This document shows, in pieces, positions 1 through 9,330 of a stretch of DNA of 64,000 bases (position 1 is its first letter; each line of letters begins with the position of its first letter). Both the position numbers and the translations under genes were made by a program. A model generated the notes under the pieces. The model did no database searches, was not told the origin of the DNA, and saw nothing but the letters and a program-made list of their open reading frames with translations. Origin of the DNA: Faucicola osloensis_D (GTDB taxonomy: Bacteria; Pseudomonadota; Gammaproteobacteria; Pseudomonadales; Moraxellaceae); NCBI GenBank assembly GCA_020041925.1, contig CP083409.1; one strand, written 5' to 3'.

Positions 1-779
1 GCAATGAACAAAAAGTGCGTGAAGTGATTGCCGCCGCCAAACATCATGGCATCAGTATGCGCATTGGCGTAAACGCGGGGTCACTAGAAAAAGACATCCA
101 AAAAAAATATGGTGAACCCACGGGTGAAGCAATGCTTGAATCGGCGATGCGCCATATTGATATTTTAGATCGTAATAACTTTGATCAATTTAAAATCTCA
201 GTCAAAGCCAGTAATGTGTTTTTGACCATGGATGCGTATCGGTTGATTTCTGCACAAGTTGACAATCCCCTGCATTTAGGTGTGACAGAAGCAGGGGTGT
301 ACCGCACAGGTACCGTGAAGTCTGCGATTGCCTTAGGCGGGCTATTACTAGAAGGTATTGGCGATACCATGCGTATTTCGCTAGCCGCTGAGCCAGAAGA
401 AGAAATTAAAATCGGTTTTGATATCTTAAAATCACTGGGTATCCGTAGTAATGGGGTGAATTTTATCGCCTGCCCTAGCTGCTCACGCCAAGAGTTTGAT
501 GTGATTCGGGTGATGATGGACTTAGAAAAACGCCTAGAAGATATCCGTGAGCCAATGGATGTGTCGGTGATTGGCTGTAAAGTCAATGGTCCAGGGGAAG
601 CCAAAGAAGCTGACATTGGCGTGGTGGGTGCTAGTCCAAATAGCCTAGTATATAAAAATGGGGAAAAATCACATTTGATTGATACCACCAAGCTTGCTGA
701 TGAGATTGAAGCCATGGTCCGTCAAAAAGTGGCTGAACGTGAAGCGCAGCGCGCCAATGAAATTTTACGGGTTAAATAA
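1..779 (+). CDS. ispG: 4-hydroxy-3-methylbut-2-en-1-yl diphosphate synthase, C-terminal part (5' end outside window)
   Basis: IspG (GcpE) carries out the penultimate step of the MEP isoprenoid pathway, reducing methylerythritol cyclodiphosphate to HMBPP with a [4Fe-4S] cluster. The frame is open to the left edge, so this is the C-terminal two thirds of the protein. The cluster cysteines are visible in ACPSCSR (near base 470) and in IGCKVNGPGEAKEAD (near base 570), both hallmarks of the family. The gene directly precedes hisS, as in many gammaproteobacteria. A GTG at base 15 is only an internal codon. The identification is secure. Confidence 0.96.
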   Translation, partial: NEQKVREVIAAAKHHGISMRIGVNAGSLEKDIQKKYGEPTGEAMLESAMRHIDILDRNNFDQFKISVKASNVFLTMDAYRLISAQVDNPLHLGVTEAGVYRTGTVKSAIALGGLLLEGIGDTMRISLAAEPEEEIKIGFDILKSLGIRSNGVNFIACPSCSRQEFDVIRVMMDLEKRLEDIREPMDVSVIGCKVNGPGEAKEADIGVVGASPNSLVYKNGEKSHLIDTTKLADEIEAMVRQKVAEREAQRANEILRVK

Positions 780-827
780 TTTTTGTATCGTTTATTTTTT
801 TAGTTTGCATTTTTTGGGAAATTGACC

Positions 828-2126
828 ATGTTAAAATCCATTAAAGGGTTTAATGATATCTTACATATTGAGACAGAATCTACGCGCCCATCGAGTGAGT
901 GGCGCCAACTTGAAAGCAGCCTTATCGATGTGCTCAATCAATTTGGCTTTGAGCAAATACGCCTCCCAATCGTTGAAGAAACCCAGCTATTTGCCCGTGC
1001 GATTGGCGATGCCACTGACATTGTCGAAAAGGAAATGTATAGCTTTTATGACAAATCCAACCCACCTACGGCATTGACGCTACGCCCTGAAGGCACGGCA
1101 GGCGCGGTACGTGCCGTGGTGGAGCATAACTTATTGCGGGGTGACAATCCAAAACTTTGGTACATCGGTCCTATGTTTCGCTATGAACAACCGCAAAAAG
1201 GCCGTTATCGTCAGTTTCACCAATTAGGGGTTGAGAGTTTTGGCAGTGAATTGGCGGATGCCGATGCTGAGCTCATTATCATGACTTACCAAATGTGGCA
1301 AAAACTGGGTATTTTAGACGTGGTTCAACTTGAGATTAATAGCTTGGGTGAGATAGATGAGCGACTGGCGTATCGCCAAGCCTTGGTGGATTTTTTAACC
1401 GATAAAAAATCTCAATTGGATGAAGATAGTCAGCGCCGCTTAACCACCAACCCACTACGTATTTTGGATAGTAAAGATAAAAATACCCAACAAATTTTAG
1501 AGGATGCCCCAAAGCTTGCTGACTTTTTGGGGGCAGCAAGCCAGCAGCATTTTGAAGCCTTACAACACTATCTTAATGCAGTCGGCATCAATTTTGTGAT
1601 TAATCCAAAACTGGTACGGGGTTTAGATTATTACAATAAAACCGTATTTGAATGGACAACTGACCAGCTAGGTAGCCAAGCCACAGTGTGTGCTGGGGGT
1701 CGTTATGATGGACTTATCAGACAAATCAAATCTATTGGCAGTGATAAACCAGCCGCCTCCGAGCCTGCTGTAGGTTTTGCCATGGGGCTTGAGCGTTTGC
1801 TGTTACTCATGCAAAAGGTGCATCCATTTGAGGCAACACCTGCCTGTGATGTATTTGTGGTCGCCCATCCTGATGTTTACACCGATGCCATCAAATTTGC
1901 CCATGAGCTGCGTACGCGACGTTCAAATCTTCGCGTGAAAATGGCAAGTGCCACGAGCTTAAAAGCGCAAATGAAGAAAGCCGACAAATCAGGTGCGCAA
2001 TTATCAGTGATTATCGCGCAAGATGAAGTCGCCAATCAGCAAATTACCATCAAAAAAATGGCAACCGGTGACCAAATTACGGTCGCAAGTGACACGCTCT
2101 TTAGCGAAAACCCAGATTTTATCTAA
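828..2126 (+). CDS. hisS: histidine--tRNA ligase
   Basis: This class II aminoacyl-tRNA synthetase charges tRNA-His. The protein of 432 residues has the usual bacterial HisRS length. It begins with the typical KGFNDIL segment, carries motif 2 (MFRYEQPQKGRYRQFHQ) and the two histidine-specific signatures (LVRGLDYY and a glycine-rich AGGRYDGL), and ends in an anticodon-binding domain. ATG at 828 is preferred over the TTG six bases upstream because GGGAA lies just ahead of it. It lies 48 bases after ispG and is followed by the yfgM-like and bamB genes. Confidence 0.96.
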   Translation: MLKSIKGFNDILHIETESTRPSSEWRQLESSLIDVLNQFGFEQIRLPIVEETQLFARAIGDATDIVEKEMYSFYDKSNPPTALTLRPEGTAGAVRAVVEHNLLRGDNPKLWYIGPMFRYEQPQKGRYRQFHQLGVESFGSELADADAELIIMTYQMWQKLGILDVVQLEINSLGEIDERLAYRQALVDFLTDKKSQLDEDSQRRLTTNPLRILDSKDKNTQQILEDAPKLADFLGAASQQHFEALQHYLNAVGINFVINPKLVRGLDYYNKTVFEWTTDQLGSQATVCAGGRYDGLIRQIKSIGSDKPAASEPAVGFAMGLERLLLLMQKVHPFEATPACDVFVVAHPDVYTDAIKFAHELRTRRSNLRVKMASATSLKAQMKKADKSGAQLSVIIAQDEVANQQITIKKMATGDQITVASDTLFSENPDFI

Positions 2127-2191
2127 TCTATCTGATTGAGCCAAATTTGATGGGTAACTTATATTAGTAATTTTTTGAAAGGCTTTATGTA

Positions 2192-3031
2192 ATGGTTAAA
2201 GACGTACAACCTAAGCTAGTAAATGATGAACAGCAATCCTTAGGCGCGCTCAAACAATATGGTGGCTATATTGTATCCGCTATTATGTTGGTATTAGCCG
2301 GTTATTTTGGCTGGAGTTATTGGCAAAAGCATGGCGGCAATATAGATACCGCCGCGGCGAACGATTTTGCCAAAATTCAAAGCGACCAGAACAACATTGA
2401 GACCCTAACCACCCAAGCTGCCACCGATCCTAAAGCACAAGCGCAACTGGCTACGGCGCAAACCAATTTGAGCAAAGACTTGAGCGAATTCGTGGCTAAA
2501 CATGATAATTCGGTTTATACATGGCAAGCCTTAATGCTGCAAGCCAAACAACAAACCGATAACAATGATCTAAAAGCGGCGGCGGCAACGCTGCAAAAAG
2601 CGTCTCAGTTAACGCTTAAGGATGATGGGCTAAAAGCCATTGCCATTTTGCGCCAAGCACAAGTGCTATTGTCAGACAATCAAGCGGATGCGGCACAAAA
2701 ACGCTTACAAAGCCCCTTACCTGCTGCCTTTGAAGCCAGTAAACTTGAGATTTTGGGGGACATTGCCAACCAACAAGGTGATAAAAAAGCGGCTGCTACT
2801 CATTACCAAAAAGCTTGGCAATTGATTGAACAACGTAATCAAAACAACCCAAACCCCCAAGACCGTGCATTGCTGCGTATTAAAATGGAAAGCCTAGGCT
2901 TAAGCGTCAAACAACCTGATTTAACAGGCGGCGTACTGGTCAAACCTACCCAAGCACCTACTCAAGCTGAAAAAACTGTCCTTGCTGCTGCAGCCGCATC
3001 TGCGCCTGCTGTTGCCTCAGGTATAAAATAG
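2192..3031 (+). CDS. YfgM-like membrane-anchored tetratricopeptide protein (UPF0070 family)
   Basis: The protein has 279 residues: a short cytoplasmic N-terminus, one transmembrane helix at about residues 26-46, and a periplasmic alpha-helical TPR-like domain rich in Ala and Gln. In Escherichia coli the homologous YfgM binds the SecYEG/PpiD translocon region and lies between hisS and bamB, exactly as here. The last 35 residues are Ala/Pro/Thr-rich and look like a flexible tail. Function as a periplasmic chaperone partner is inferred from gene order and architecture; sequence identity to YfgM could not be measured. Confidence 0.82.
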   Translation: MVKDVQPKLVNDEQQSLGALKQYGGYIVSAIMLVLAGYFGWSYWQKHGGNIDTAAANDFAKIQSDQNNIETLTTQAATDPKAQAQLATAQTNLSKDLSEFVAKHDNSVYTWQALMLQAKQQTDNNDLKAAAATLQKASQLTLKDDGLKAIAILRQAQVLLSDNQADAAQKRLQSPLPAAFEASKLEILGDIANQQGDKKAAATHYQKAWQLIEQRNQNNPNPQDRALLRIKMESLGLSVKQPDLTGGVLVKPTQAPTQAEKTVLAAAAASAPAVASGIK

Positions 3032-3103
3032 GTGCAAAATCTTAACCTGACAAAACTCTTAAATGGCAATATTTAAATTTCACTATACGTTACGAGATAA
3101 ACA

Positions 3104-4345
3104 ATGACGACCATAACAACAACAAAATCGACACCCTTATCGACAAACTTAATGAAACCTGCCGTATTTGCAACCGCCTTGGTGGTAGCGATGACCCTGA
3201 CAGGTTGTGACAAGTTTAAAAAATCTGACAATGTCCATAAACCTGCCGCACTTGTGAAACTCGCTAGCAGTCAAAATGTGATTTCCCCACTGTTTAGTCA
3301 AGGCAGTAATACAAAAGTTAGCAAACGCTTTGGCAGTTTGCGCAATAAAACCACCATCAGCCAGCAACCTACCGCCTTTCGCGTGGCGTATGACAACAAT
3401 GGCTATGTGAATGCGTTAGCAGACGGTAGCGTGCAAGCGTTTGATGGGCAAGGCAAAGCGCTTTGGAGTACCAAACTCAAACAAGGCCTAATGTCAGGGG
3501 TGGCGCTAGATGAACAATCTCGCGTAGCCGTGGTCAGTGACAGCAAAGGGGTCATCATTGCGTTAGATAGAATGACTGGCAAAGTAATTTGGCAAACGCC
3601 GTTGGACACCGTAACCCTATCCCCTGCCCTCATCAGCCAAAACCGTGTCATTACCCTTGGCAATGATGGTAAAATTAGTGCGCTGTCGCTAGAGTCTGGC
3701 GCGCCTATTTGGACTTTTAACACCCAAAATCCAAATTTAAGCGTTCGCGGTAGTGCCACGCCGATTTTATTCAATCGCAATACGGTGCTGGTTTCGACAG
3801 CCGATGGTCGTATCCATGCTTTAAACATCGATAATGGCGTACCCATTTGGTCAAAACGTTTTGGTATCAGCAAAGGCAGTAGCGATATCGAAAAAATTTC
3901 TGATGTGGACGCCACTCCCGTATTAGATGGCAATATGTTGTATGTTGTGTCCTACAGTGGTCAGTTAGTCGCTGCCGATATGGCTTCACAGCAGCTAAGT
4001 TTTGTCAAAGAGTTGGCGAGCCTAAAATCAGTCGGCACAGATGCTAGCCAAGTTTACGCCACTTCACTCGATGGCGAATTGGTGGCGATGGATAAAATGA
4101 CAGGCACGGTTAATTGGCAAACCGATAACTTGTCTTATCGTGGCTTGAGTAACGCGGTGAGTATCGGCAACTATGTGGTGGTTGGTGATGCCATGGGTTA
4201 TTTGCATGTATATGACCGCACCTCAGGGGCACTGGTTGACAGAAAACAAGCCAAATCCGACGTGGCGGTATTACAGTTTATCAATAACCGTTTGATTGCC
4301 CAAAGCGCAAATGGCGCATTTAGTGTTTGGCAAGTAAATCGTTAA
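3104..4345 (+). CDS. bamB: outer membrane assembly lipoprotein BamB
   Basis: BamB is the beta-propeller lipoprotein of the BAM complex that inserts outer-membrane proteins. The N-terminal segment ends in the lipobox LTGC, with Cys35 as the likely lipidated residue. It is followed by repeated blades with PQQ-type motifs (for example GKVIWQTPL, GAPIWTFN, GVPIWSKRF and GTVNWQT). The start at 3104 gives an unusually long pre-lipobox region of 34 residues. Met17 (base 3152) would give a more normal signal peptide but has no visible ribosome binding site. The gene lies between yfgM-like and der, the canonical order. Confidence 0.93.
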   Translation: MTTITTTKSTPLSTNLMKPAVFATALVVAMTLTGCDKFKKSDNVHKPAALVKLASSQNVISPLFSQGSNTKVSKRFGSLRNKTTISQQPTAFRVAYDNNGYVNALADGSVQAFDGQGKALWSTKLKQGLMSGVALDEQSRVAVVSDSKGVIIALDRMTGKVIWQTPLDTVTLSPALISQNRVITLGNDGKISALSLESGAPIWTFNTQNPNLSVRGSATPILFNRNTVLVSTADGRIHALNIDNGVPIWSKRFGISKGSSDIEKISDVDATPVLDGNMLYVVSYSGQLVAADMASQQLSFVKELASLKSVGTDASQVYATSLDGELVAMDKMTGTVNWQTDNLSYRGLSNAVSIGNYVVVGDAMGYLHVYDRTSGALVDRKQAKSDVAVLQFINNRLIAQSANGAFSVWQVNR

Positions 4346-4425
4346 TTGTTAAACTGTTTACGCATTTAGCAGTTTTGGTGATTGGGTTAGCAGCCCATAC
4401 TGATAAAAGTGTGAGTTTAAATGAC

Positions 4426-4455
4426 AACCCAGCATTGCAGCGCGATGTTGGGTTT
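4426..4455 (+). terminator. hairpin between bamB and der
   Basis: A ten-base-pair stem (AACCCAGCAT / ATGTTGGGTT with one G-U pair) encloses a nine-base loop. The following TGTT is a poor U-tract, so this may be a weak terminator, a partial attenuator or an mRNA-stabilising hairpin for bamB. Confidence 0.45.
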
Positions 4456-4545
4456 GTTAAGTTATAGAAATAATGAATTTTTCAAGCTTGTTAAAATCTT
4501 GCTTGTTGAAAATCTTGCTTTTTAAAAATTTTGGAAATTAAATTT

Positions 4546-5949
4546 ATGAAACCAGTTGTTGCCTTGATTGGCCGTCCGAACGTTGGCAAGTCCACCATAT
4601 TTAATCAGTTGACCCGCAGTCGTCAAGCCTTGGTTGCTGATTTGGCAGGTCTTACTCGCGACCGTCAATATGGCGATGCAACCTTTGAAGAAAAATCCTT
4701 TATCGTCATCGATACCGGTGGTATTGGCGAAGTGGATGAAGGTGACGGCACCATTGATGATTATATGTCGCACCAATCGCATACCGCTATCCATGAAGCA
4801 GATATCATTGTATTTGTGGTTGATAGCCGCGCAGGTATCACGGGCGCCGATGAAGTCATTGCCAAACAACTTCATACCCTTGGCAAGCCCGTGTTTTTAG
4901 CCGCCAATAAAATGGATGGCGTCCATGAAGCGGCGATTCATGAATTTTATGCGTTAGGTTTTGGTGAGCCATTTTCTATGGCAGCCAGTCACGGACGTGG
5001 GGTCGGCAATTTATTAGAAGCCGTCACTGCCAATATGCCCACCGATGACCAAGAAGAACAAGCACCTGATGGCTTACGTATCGCCATCATTGGCAGACCC
5101 AACGTCGGCAAATCTACGCTTGTCAATCGCTTGCTCGGTGAAGAACGCGTGGTGGTTTTTGATATGCCAGGTACCACGCGCGATAGTATTTATATCCCTT
5201 ATGAGCGTGACAACAGACATTATGTGTTGATTGATACCGCAGGCGTGCGTCGCCGTGGACGTATTGATGAAAAAGTTGAAAAATTTTCTGTGGTCAAAAC
5301 CTTGCAAGCCATCAAAGATGCCCATGTAGTCATCGTGGTCATTGATGCGCAAGAAGGCATTACCGATCAGGATTTGAACTTGTTGGGCTACGCCTTAGAA
5401 GCGGGTCGCGCGATGGTACTTGCCATCAATAAATGGGACGGGCTTGACCAAGACCAAAAGAATTTTGTCAAAATTGAAATGGATCGACGTTTTAACTTTA
5501 TCCCTTATGTAAAAGTGCATTTAATCTCTGCGCTTCATGGGACAGGCGTTGGCAATCTTTACCCATCGATTCACCGTGCCTATGATGCGGCGATGTTTGA
5601 TATTTCCACCAGTCGCTTGACCCAAATTCTGCAAGATGCGGTTACTGCACACCAGCCCCCTATGGTAGGCGGGCGACGCATTAAACTTCGATTTGCGCAT
5701 TTGGGGGGTCATAATCCACCGATTATTGTGATTCATGGCAATCAGACCAGCCAAGTGCCAAACAGTTATCGTCGCTACCTAGAAAACGAATTTCGCAAAG
5801 TATTCAAGCTTGAAGGCACTCCGATTCGGGTTGAGTTTAAACAAAACGCCAACCCTTACGCAGGTCGCACCAATACCATGACGGATGCGCAAAAAGAACG
5901 TAAACGTCGAGAAGTACAAAAATTCAAAAAGCGCGGCAAAAAACGTTGA
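4546..5949 (+). CDS. der: ribosome biogenesis GTPase Der (EngA)
   Basis: Der is an essential GTPase with two tandem G domains that acts in 50S subunit assembly. Both P-loops are visible (GRPNVGKST twice, near residues 8 and 183), as are both DTAG/DTGG switches and both NKxD motifs (NKMD, NKWD). They are followed by the KH-like C-terminal domain and a basic tail (KRRE...KKRGKKR). ATG at 4546 is chosen over an upstream TTG at 4531 because GGAAA sits 8-13 bases before it. Its 467 residues fit the family. Confidence 0.96.
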   Translation: MKPVVALIGRPNVGKSTIFNQLTRSRQALVADLAGLTRDRQYGDATFEEKSFIVIDTGGIGEVDEGDGTIDDYMSHQSHTAIHEADIIVFVVDSRAGITGADEVIAKQLHTLGKPVFLAANKMDGVHEAAIHEFYALGFGEPFSMAASHGRGVGNLLEAVTANMPTDDQEEQAPDGLRIAIIGRPNVGKSTLVNRLLGEERVVVFDMPGTTRDSIYIPYERDNRHYVLIDTAGVRRRGRIDEKVEKFSVVKTLQAIKDAHVVIVVIDAQEGITDQDLNLLGYALEAGRAMVLAINKWDGLDQDQKNFVKIEMDRRFNFIPYVKVHLISALHGTGVGNLYPSIHRAYDAAMFDISTSRLTQILQDAVTAHQPPMVGGRRIKLRFAHLGGHNPPIIVIHGNQTSQVPNSYRRYLENEFRKVFKLEGTPIRVEFKQNANPYAGRTNTMTDAQKERKRREVQKFKKRGKKR

Positions 5950-5983
5950 GGTGATGTTAATTGGCGTTTTAAGGGTTGAGTAA

Positions 5984-7834
5984 ATGGTGCAGAAGACGTT
6001 AGGGTATCAAATTAGGGTAAAGCGTATCGTTGCGATACCCTTTTTATTGGTTTTATTTATTTGCCTTGTGATTTATACCTTAGTCGACTTGACCCAAACA
6101 GTGCAATCTGAAATCAAACAGGCAAGTAAGATAAATTATCTACTTGCCCAGTCTGTCGCCAGCAACCCCAACAGTGTGACAACCGCTAGCATTGATAAAC
6201 TGTTAAGCGAGATGCCGCAGTACGAAAGCATTTTGTTTTTTCCATTTGATCAGCAGCAGCATCCGACCACGCATCCCATTAAAGTCACTGAAGTGCTTTT
6301 TGAGCGCTATTACGGATTGAGCGAACCTGTTAAAATCAATTTGTTAAAATTAACGCCCAATCAAAAAAACACTAAAGTAGACCAGCTAATTGGCTATAGT
6401 AATCTTACCCTTGACCTACAAACCATTCGCCAGCAATGGTTTTGGCAACATTTGCCGTTAATGCTTGTGCTATCATTTATTGCGCTGTTCAATTTGTGGT
6501 TTGTATTGCAAAAGGTGCAAAATTTAACCAATCGCTTGCCAGAACTTGAAGACTTAAGCCATCAAATTTTGCAAGATGAATTTTCACAGGCAGAGGCGTA
6601 TCAGCTATCAAAAAGTAATGAGGCGTGGGTGTTTGAGAAAGCCTTGGTGTATTTGCTCAATAAGCGCAAGGCACAAATTACCCAAATCAACACCCTGCGC
6701 CAAGGAAAATATGACCTTGAAGAAACCCAAATTAAGCAGCTTGAGCATAGCTCAAAATTTGAAAATATTTTGATTCATGAGTTTAAATCCTCCGTGAGTC
6801 GTATCGAATCGGGTTTACAGCTATTACACAATCAATATATCAGCGCTGAGCAAAAAGATGCCGTTGAAATTATTAGTTTGGGTAAAGATGATTTAAATGC
6901 TAAGCTGGATCAAATCATCCAAATTAACCGTATCGATAAAGGTCAAATAGGGGTCAGCGCCTACCAATTCAGTCCAACGGGGTTAATCACCCAAATTGTC
7001 AATGATTACCAGCCTTTGGCTGCCGAGAAAAATATCACGTTAAAGGCAAAGCCCTATCATGCCGACTATGTCCTAGAAGGCGATGTTCAAAAAATCACTT
7101 TGATTATTAGCTCATTGGTAGAAAATGCCATTAAATTTACCGATAAAGGCAGCATAACAATCACCTCGCAGTTGCAACATTTACAAACGCAAGTACGGTG
7201 GACGCTGCAGATTGAAGACACCGGTATAGGCATTGCGAAGGAACATTTAGAGCAGATTTTTGAACCTTTTTTCCAAATTAATCCTGAAGTAAAACATTCC
7301 TCCTCAACTAATTCTGCAGGATTATTTTTGGTAAAAAAACTATTAGCACTGATGAAAGGCGGCATCACAGTTACTAGCGAACCAAATGTAGGTACCAATT
7401 TTCAAGTATCGTTACTGCTAAAAGATTGGAAACACAACTATGAGCGCAATTTATTGATAAATAAACATATTGTTGTTTGGTATCACTATGAAGATTTATT
7501 CGAAAAAGCCAAACGCATGGAAAATGCCGGTGCTAAAGTTGAGACCTTTACCAATACTGAACCTCTTGAAGATTATTTGTCCTCTCATACGGTGGATGCG
7601 CTGTTTATCTCGCGAAATATTGATTATCAAGCGATATTAGACTTTGTCAGCAAATTTCGTGAGCTTGAACATAACGGCAGGGTCACTATTGTTTGTGTTT
7701 ATGACACCAAAGCGTTAAATCCGCATAGCATTGAACTGCTAAAAATAGCGGGGGTGGATTATTTTGTGAAAAAAGAAGTAATAGACGATACACCCGATCA
7801 ATATATTAAAGATCTGTCCCATATTTTGAGTTAA
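5984..7834 (+). CDS. hybrid-type sensor histidine kinase with degenerate receiver domain
   Basis: The protein has 616 residues. TM1 lies at about 14-34, a periplasmic sensor at 35-152 and TM2 at about 157-176. A HisKA domain has the predicted phospho-acceptor His265 (ILIHEFKSS), and the HATPase has its N box at Asn381 (VENAIKFTD) and G1 box at 412-416 (DTGIG). From about residue 494 a receiver-like fold follows, but it lacks the acidic pocket and has Ser543 where the phospho-Asp is expected (DALFIS). The beta-5 Lys (YFVKK) is kept. No response regulator gene is adjacent. It starts 34 bases after der and ends at a bidirectional terminator. The signal sensed is unknown. Confidence 0.85.
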   Translation: MVQKTLGYQIRVKRIVAIPFLLVLFICLVIYTLVDLTQTVQSEIKQASKINYLLAQSVASNPNSVTTASIDKLLSEMPQYESILFFPFDQQQHPTTHPIKVTEVLFERYYGLSEPVKINLLKLTPNQKNTKVDQLIGYSNLTLDLQTIRQQWFWQHLPLMLVLSFIALFNLWFVLQKVQNLTNRLPELEDLSHQILQDEFSQAEAYQLSKSNEAWVFEKALVYLLNKRKAQITQINTLRQGKYDLEETQIKQLEHSSKFENILIHEFKSSVSRIESGLQLLHNQYISAEQKDAVEIISLGKDDLNAKLDQIIQINRIDKGQIGVSAYQFSPTGLITQIVNDYQPLAAEKNITLKAKPYHADYVLEGDVQKITLIISSLVENAIKFTDKGSITITSQLQHLQTQVRWTLQIEDTGIGIAKEHLEQIFEPFFQINPEVKHSSSTNSAGLFLVKKLLALMKGGITVTSEPNVGTNFQVSLLLKDWKHNYERNLLINKHIVVWYHYEDLFEKAKRMENAGAKVETFTNTEPLEDYLSSHTVDALFISRNIDYQAILDFVSKFRELEHNGRVTIVCVYDTKALNPHSIELLKIAGVDYFVKKEVIDDTPDQYIKDLSHILS

Positions 7835-7863
7835 AAAAACCCTTCAGATGAAAGGTTTTTTTA
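7833..7863. terminator. bidirectional terminator between kinase gene and dacC
   Basis: An A-run, a GC-containing stem (AACCCTT / AAAGGTT, imperfect) and a T-run of seven lie between two convergent genes. The layout suits termination from both sides. Confidence 0.7.
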
Positions 7864-7880
7864 TAATTTTTCTTTGTAAT

Positions 7881-9059
7881 TTAGAATAAACCTTTAAAGA
7901 ACAGTACGATGTGTTGCCACATACGTTTAAAAATTCCAGCTTCCTGAACTTGGGCTTCAGCGACCAGTGGCACAGACGCCACAGGTTTGCCATTGAGCAT
8001 AGCAACCAGCTTACCCACTTCTTGACCCTGCGCTAACGGCGCTTTGACATCGGCTGGTAAATTGACCACGGTGCTGATTTTTTCTTGATCCAGCTTTGGT
8101 ACTAGTACTTGTAAATTGCCTTTGCTGATGACGTTGACTTTATCGACAGCACCGAAGTTGACTGGCACGCTGCCGTAGTTTTTTTGTGCCGGGGCGGCAA
8201 TTTTAGTAGCAAAATTACTAAATCCCCAGTTGAGTAAGTTACGCGATTGGTCTGCGCGCTCTTGAACGCTTTTAGTACCCATAATCACTGAAATCAGGCG
8301 CATATCACCGCGTTTACTCGACGCTACTAGACAGTAACCTGCTTCGTCGGTATGCCCTGTTTTTAGACCGTCTACTGTTGGATCGGTGAACAACAGCGCA
8401 TTGCGGTTGCCTTGGGTGATGCCGTTATAAGTAAATTGTTTTTGGCTATAGATGGGATAATACTTTTTGCTGTTTTTAATAATGGCTTGGGCGAGTTTCG
8501 CCAAATCTTCGGCAGACGCTTGATGACCTTCTTGGGGCATACCGGTCGCATTCATAAAATGGGTATGGGTCATGCCAATTTTTTTGGCTTCTTCATTCAT
8601 CAAATCGGCAAACGTGGTTTCGCTGCCACCAATGTGCTGTGCCATCGCTTTTGATGCATCATTACCCGATTGGATAATAATACCTTTTAACATATCAATC
8701 ACAGGGGCGGTTGTATTGACAGGCACATACATACAAGACTCTTCACTTGAGCCTTTACACCAAGCTTCTGGGGTCATGAGGATGGGTTCGTTTTCTTTTA
8801 ATGCCCCTGATAGCAGCCGCTGCTCAATGATGTAACTGGTCATCATTTTGGTCAATGACGCAGGTGGGAATGGCTGAGCGGCATTTTTTTGAGCCAATAC
8901 CGTGCCTGTATCATAGTCAATTAAGATAAAAGCAGAATTGTCTAGTTCAGGCTGTTGTATGGCGGCATTTGCCTGTACAGTTGTGGCAAAAAAACTGGCG
9001 GCGACAAAAGTGCCGACCATCAGACGTTGGGTGTATTGCGGTATTACGATTGCTTTCAT
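7881..9059 (-). CDS. dacC: D-alanyl-D-alanine carboxypeptidase (PBP5/6 family)
   Basis: This is a periplasmic, membrane-anchored penicillin-binding protein that trims the terminal D-Ala of peptidoglycan stem peptides. The three active-site motifs are present: SLTK (Ser68-Lys71), SGN (131-133) and KTG (233-235). They are followed by a PBP5-type C-terminal beta domain and an amphipathic tail ending FFKGLF that would anchor it to the inner membrane. A signal peptide with a VQANA-A type cleavage region covers about residues 1-33. ATG at 9059 is preferred to the GTG at 9068 because AAGAG lies 8 bases upstream of the ATG. The choice between dacA and dacC is by analogy only. Confidence 0.92.
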   Translation of the reverse strand: MKAIVIPQYTQRLMVGTFVAASFFATTVQANAAIQQPELDNSAFILIDYDTGTVLAQKNAAQPFPPASLTKMMTSYIIEQRLLSGALKENEPILMTPEAWCKGSSEESCMYVPVNTTAPVIDMLKGIIIQSGNDASKAMAQHIGGSETTFADLMNEEAKKIGMTHTHFMNATGMPQEGHQASAEDLAKLAQAIIKNSKKYYPIYSQKQFTYNGITQGNRNALLFTDPTVDGLKTGHTDEAGYCLVASSKRGDMRLISVIMGTKSVQERADQSRNLLNWGFSNFATKIAAPAQKNYGSVPVNFGAVDKVNVISKGNLQVLVPKLDQEKISTVVNLPADVKAPLAQGQEVGKLVAMLNGKPVASVPLVAEAQVQEAGIFKRMWQHIVLFFKGLF

Positions 9060-9190
9060 CTCACTCACTCTTGGCTCAAATCAAATGCGACCTGTTTGCT
9101 TGGACGCTTGGTAAAACGAATTGCCTATATTAGCAAAAAAAATCATGATTCAACACTGTATTCGGTCTAAAAATCAACGATTTATCTTGA

Positions 9191-9330
9191 CTTCCTCCCC
9201 TCCCTAAAGTGAGGGGATTCCTTCTACAAGACGGTTAAGCCCAACCGCAAGAATGTTCTTACTGGCGTTAATATCTCTATCATGCCGTGTGCCACACGTT
9301 GCACAAGTCCATTCTCTTATTCGCAAACCT
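9191..9330 (-). ncRNA. putative omega RNA (reRNA) region at the tnpB 3' end
   Basis: TnpB nucleases of IS200/IS605 elements use a guide RNA made from the 3' end of tnpB plus the right end of the element, with the guide itself read from the flanking DNA. The right-end hairpin at 9197-9216 would be the last structured part. The guide would then begin just below position 9190 on the minus strand. This is placed by family knowledge, and no RNA boundary can be seen directly. Confidence 0.35.
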
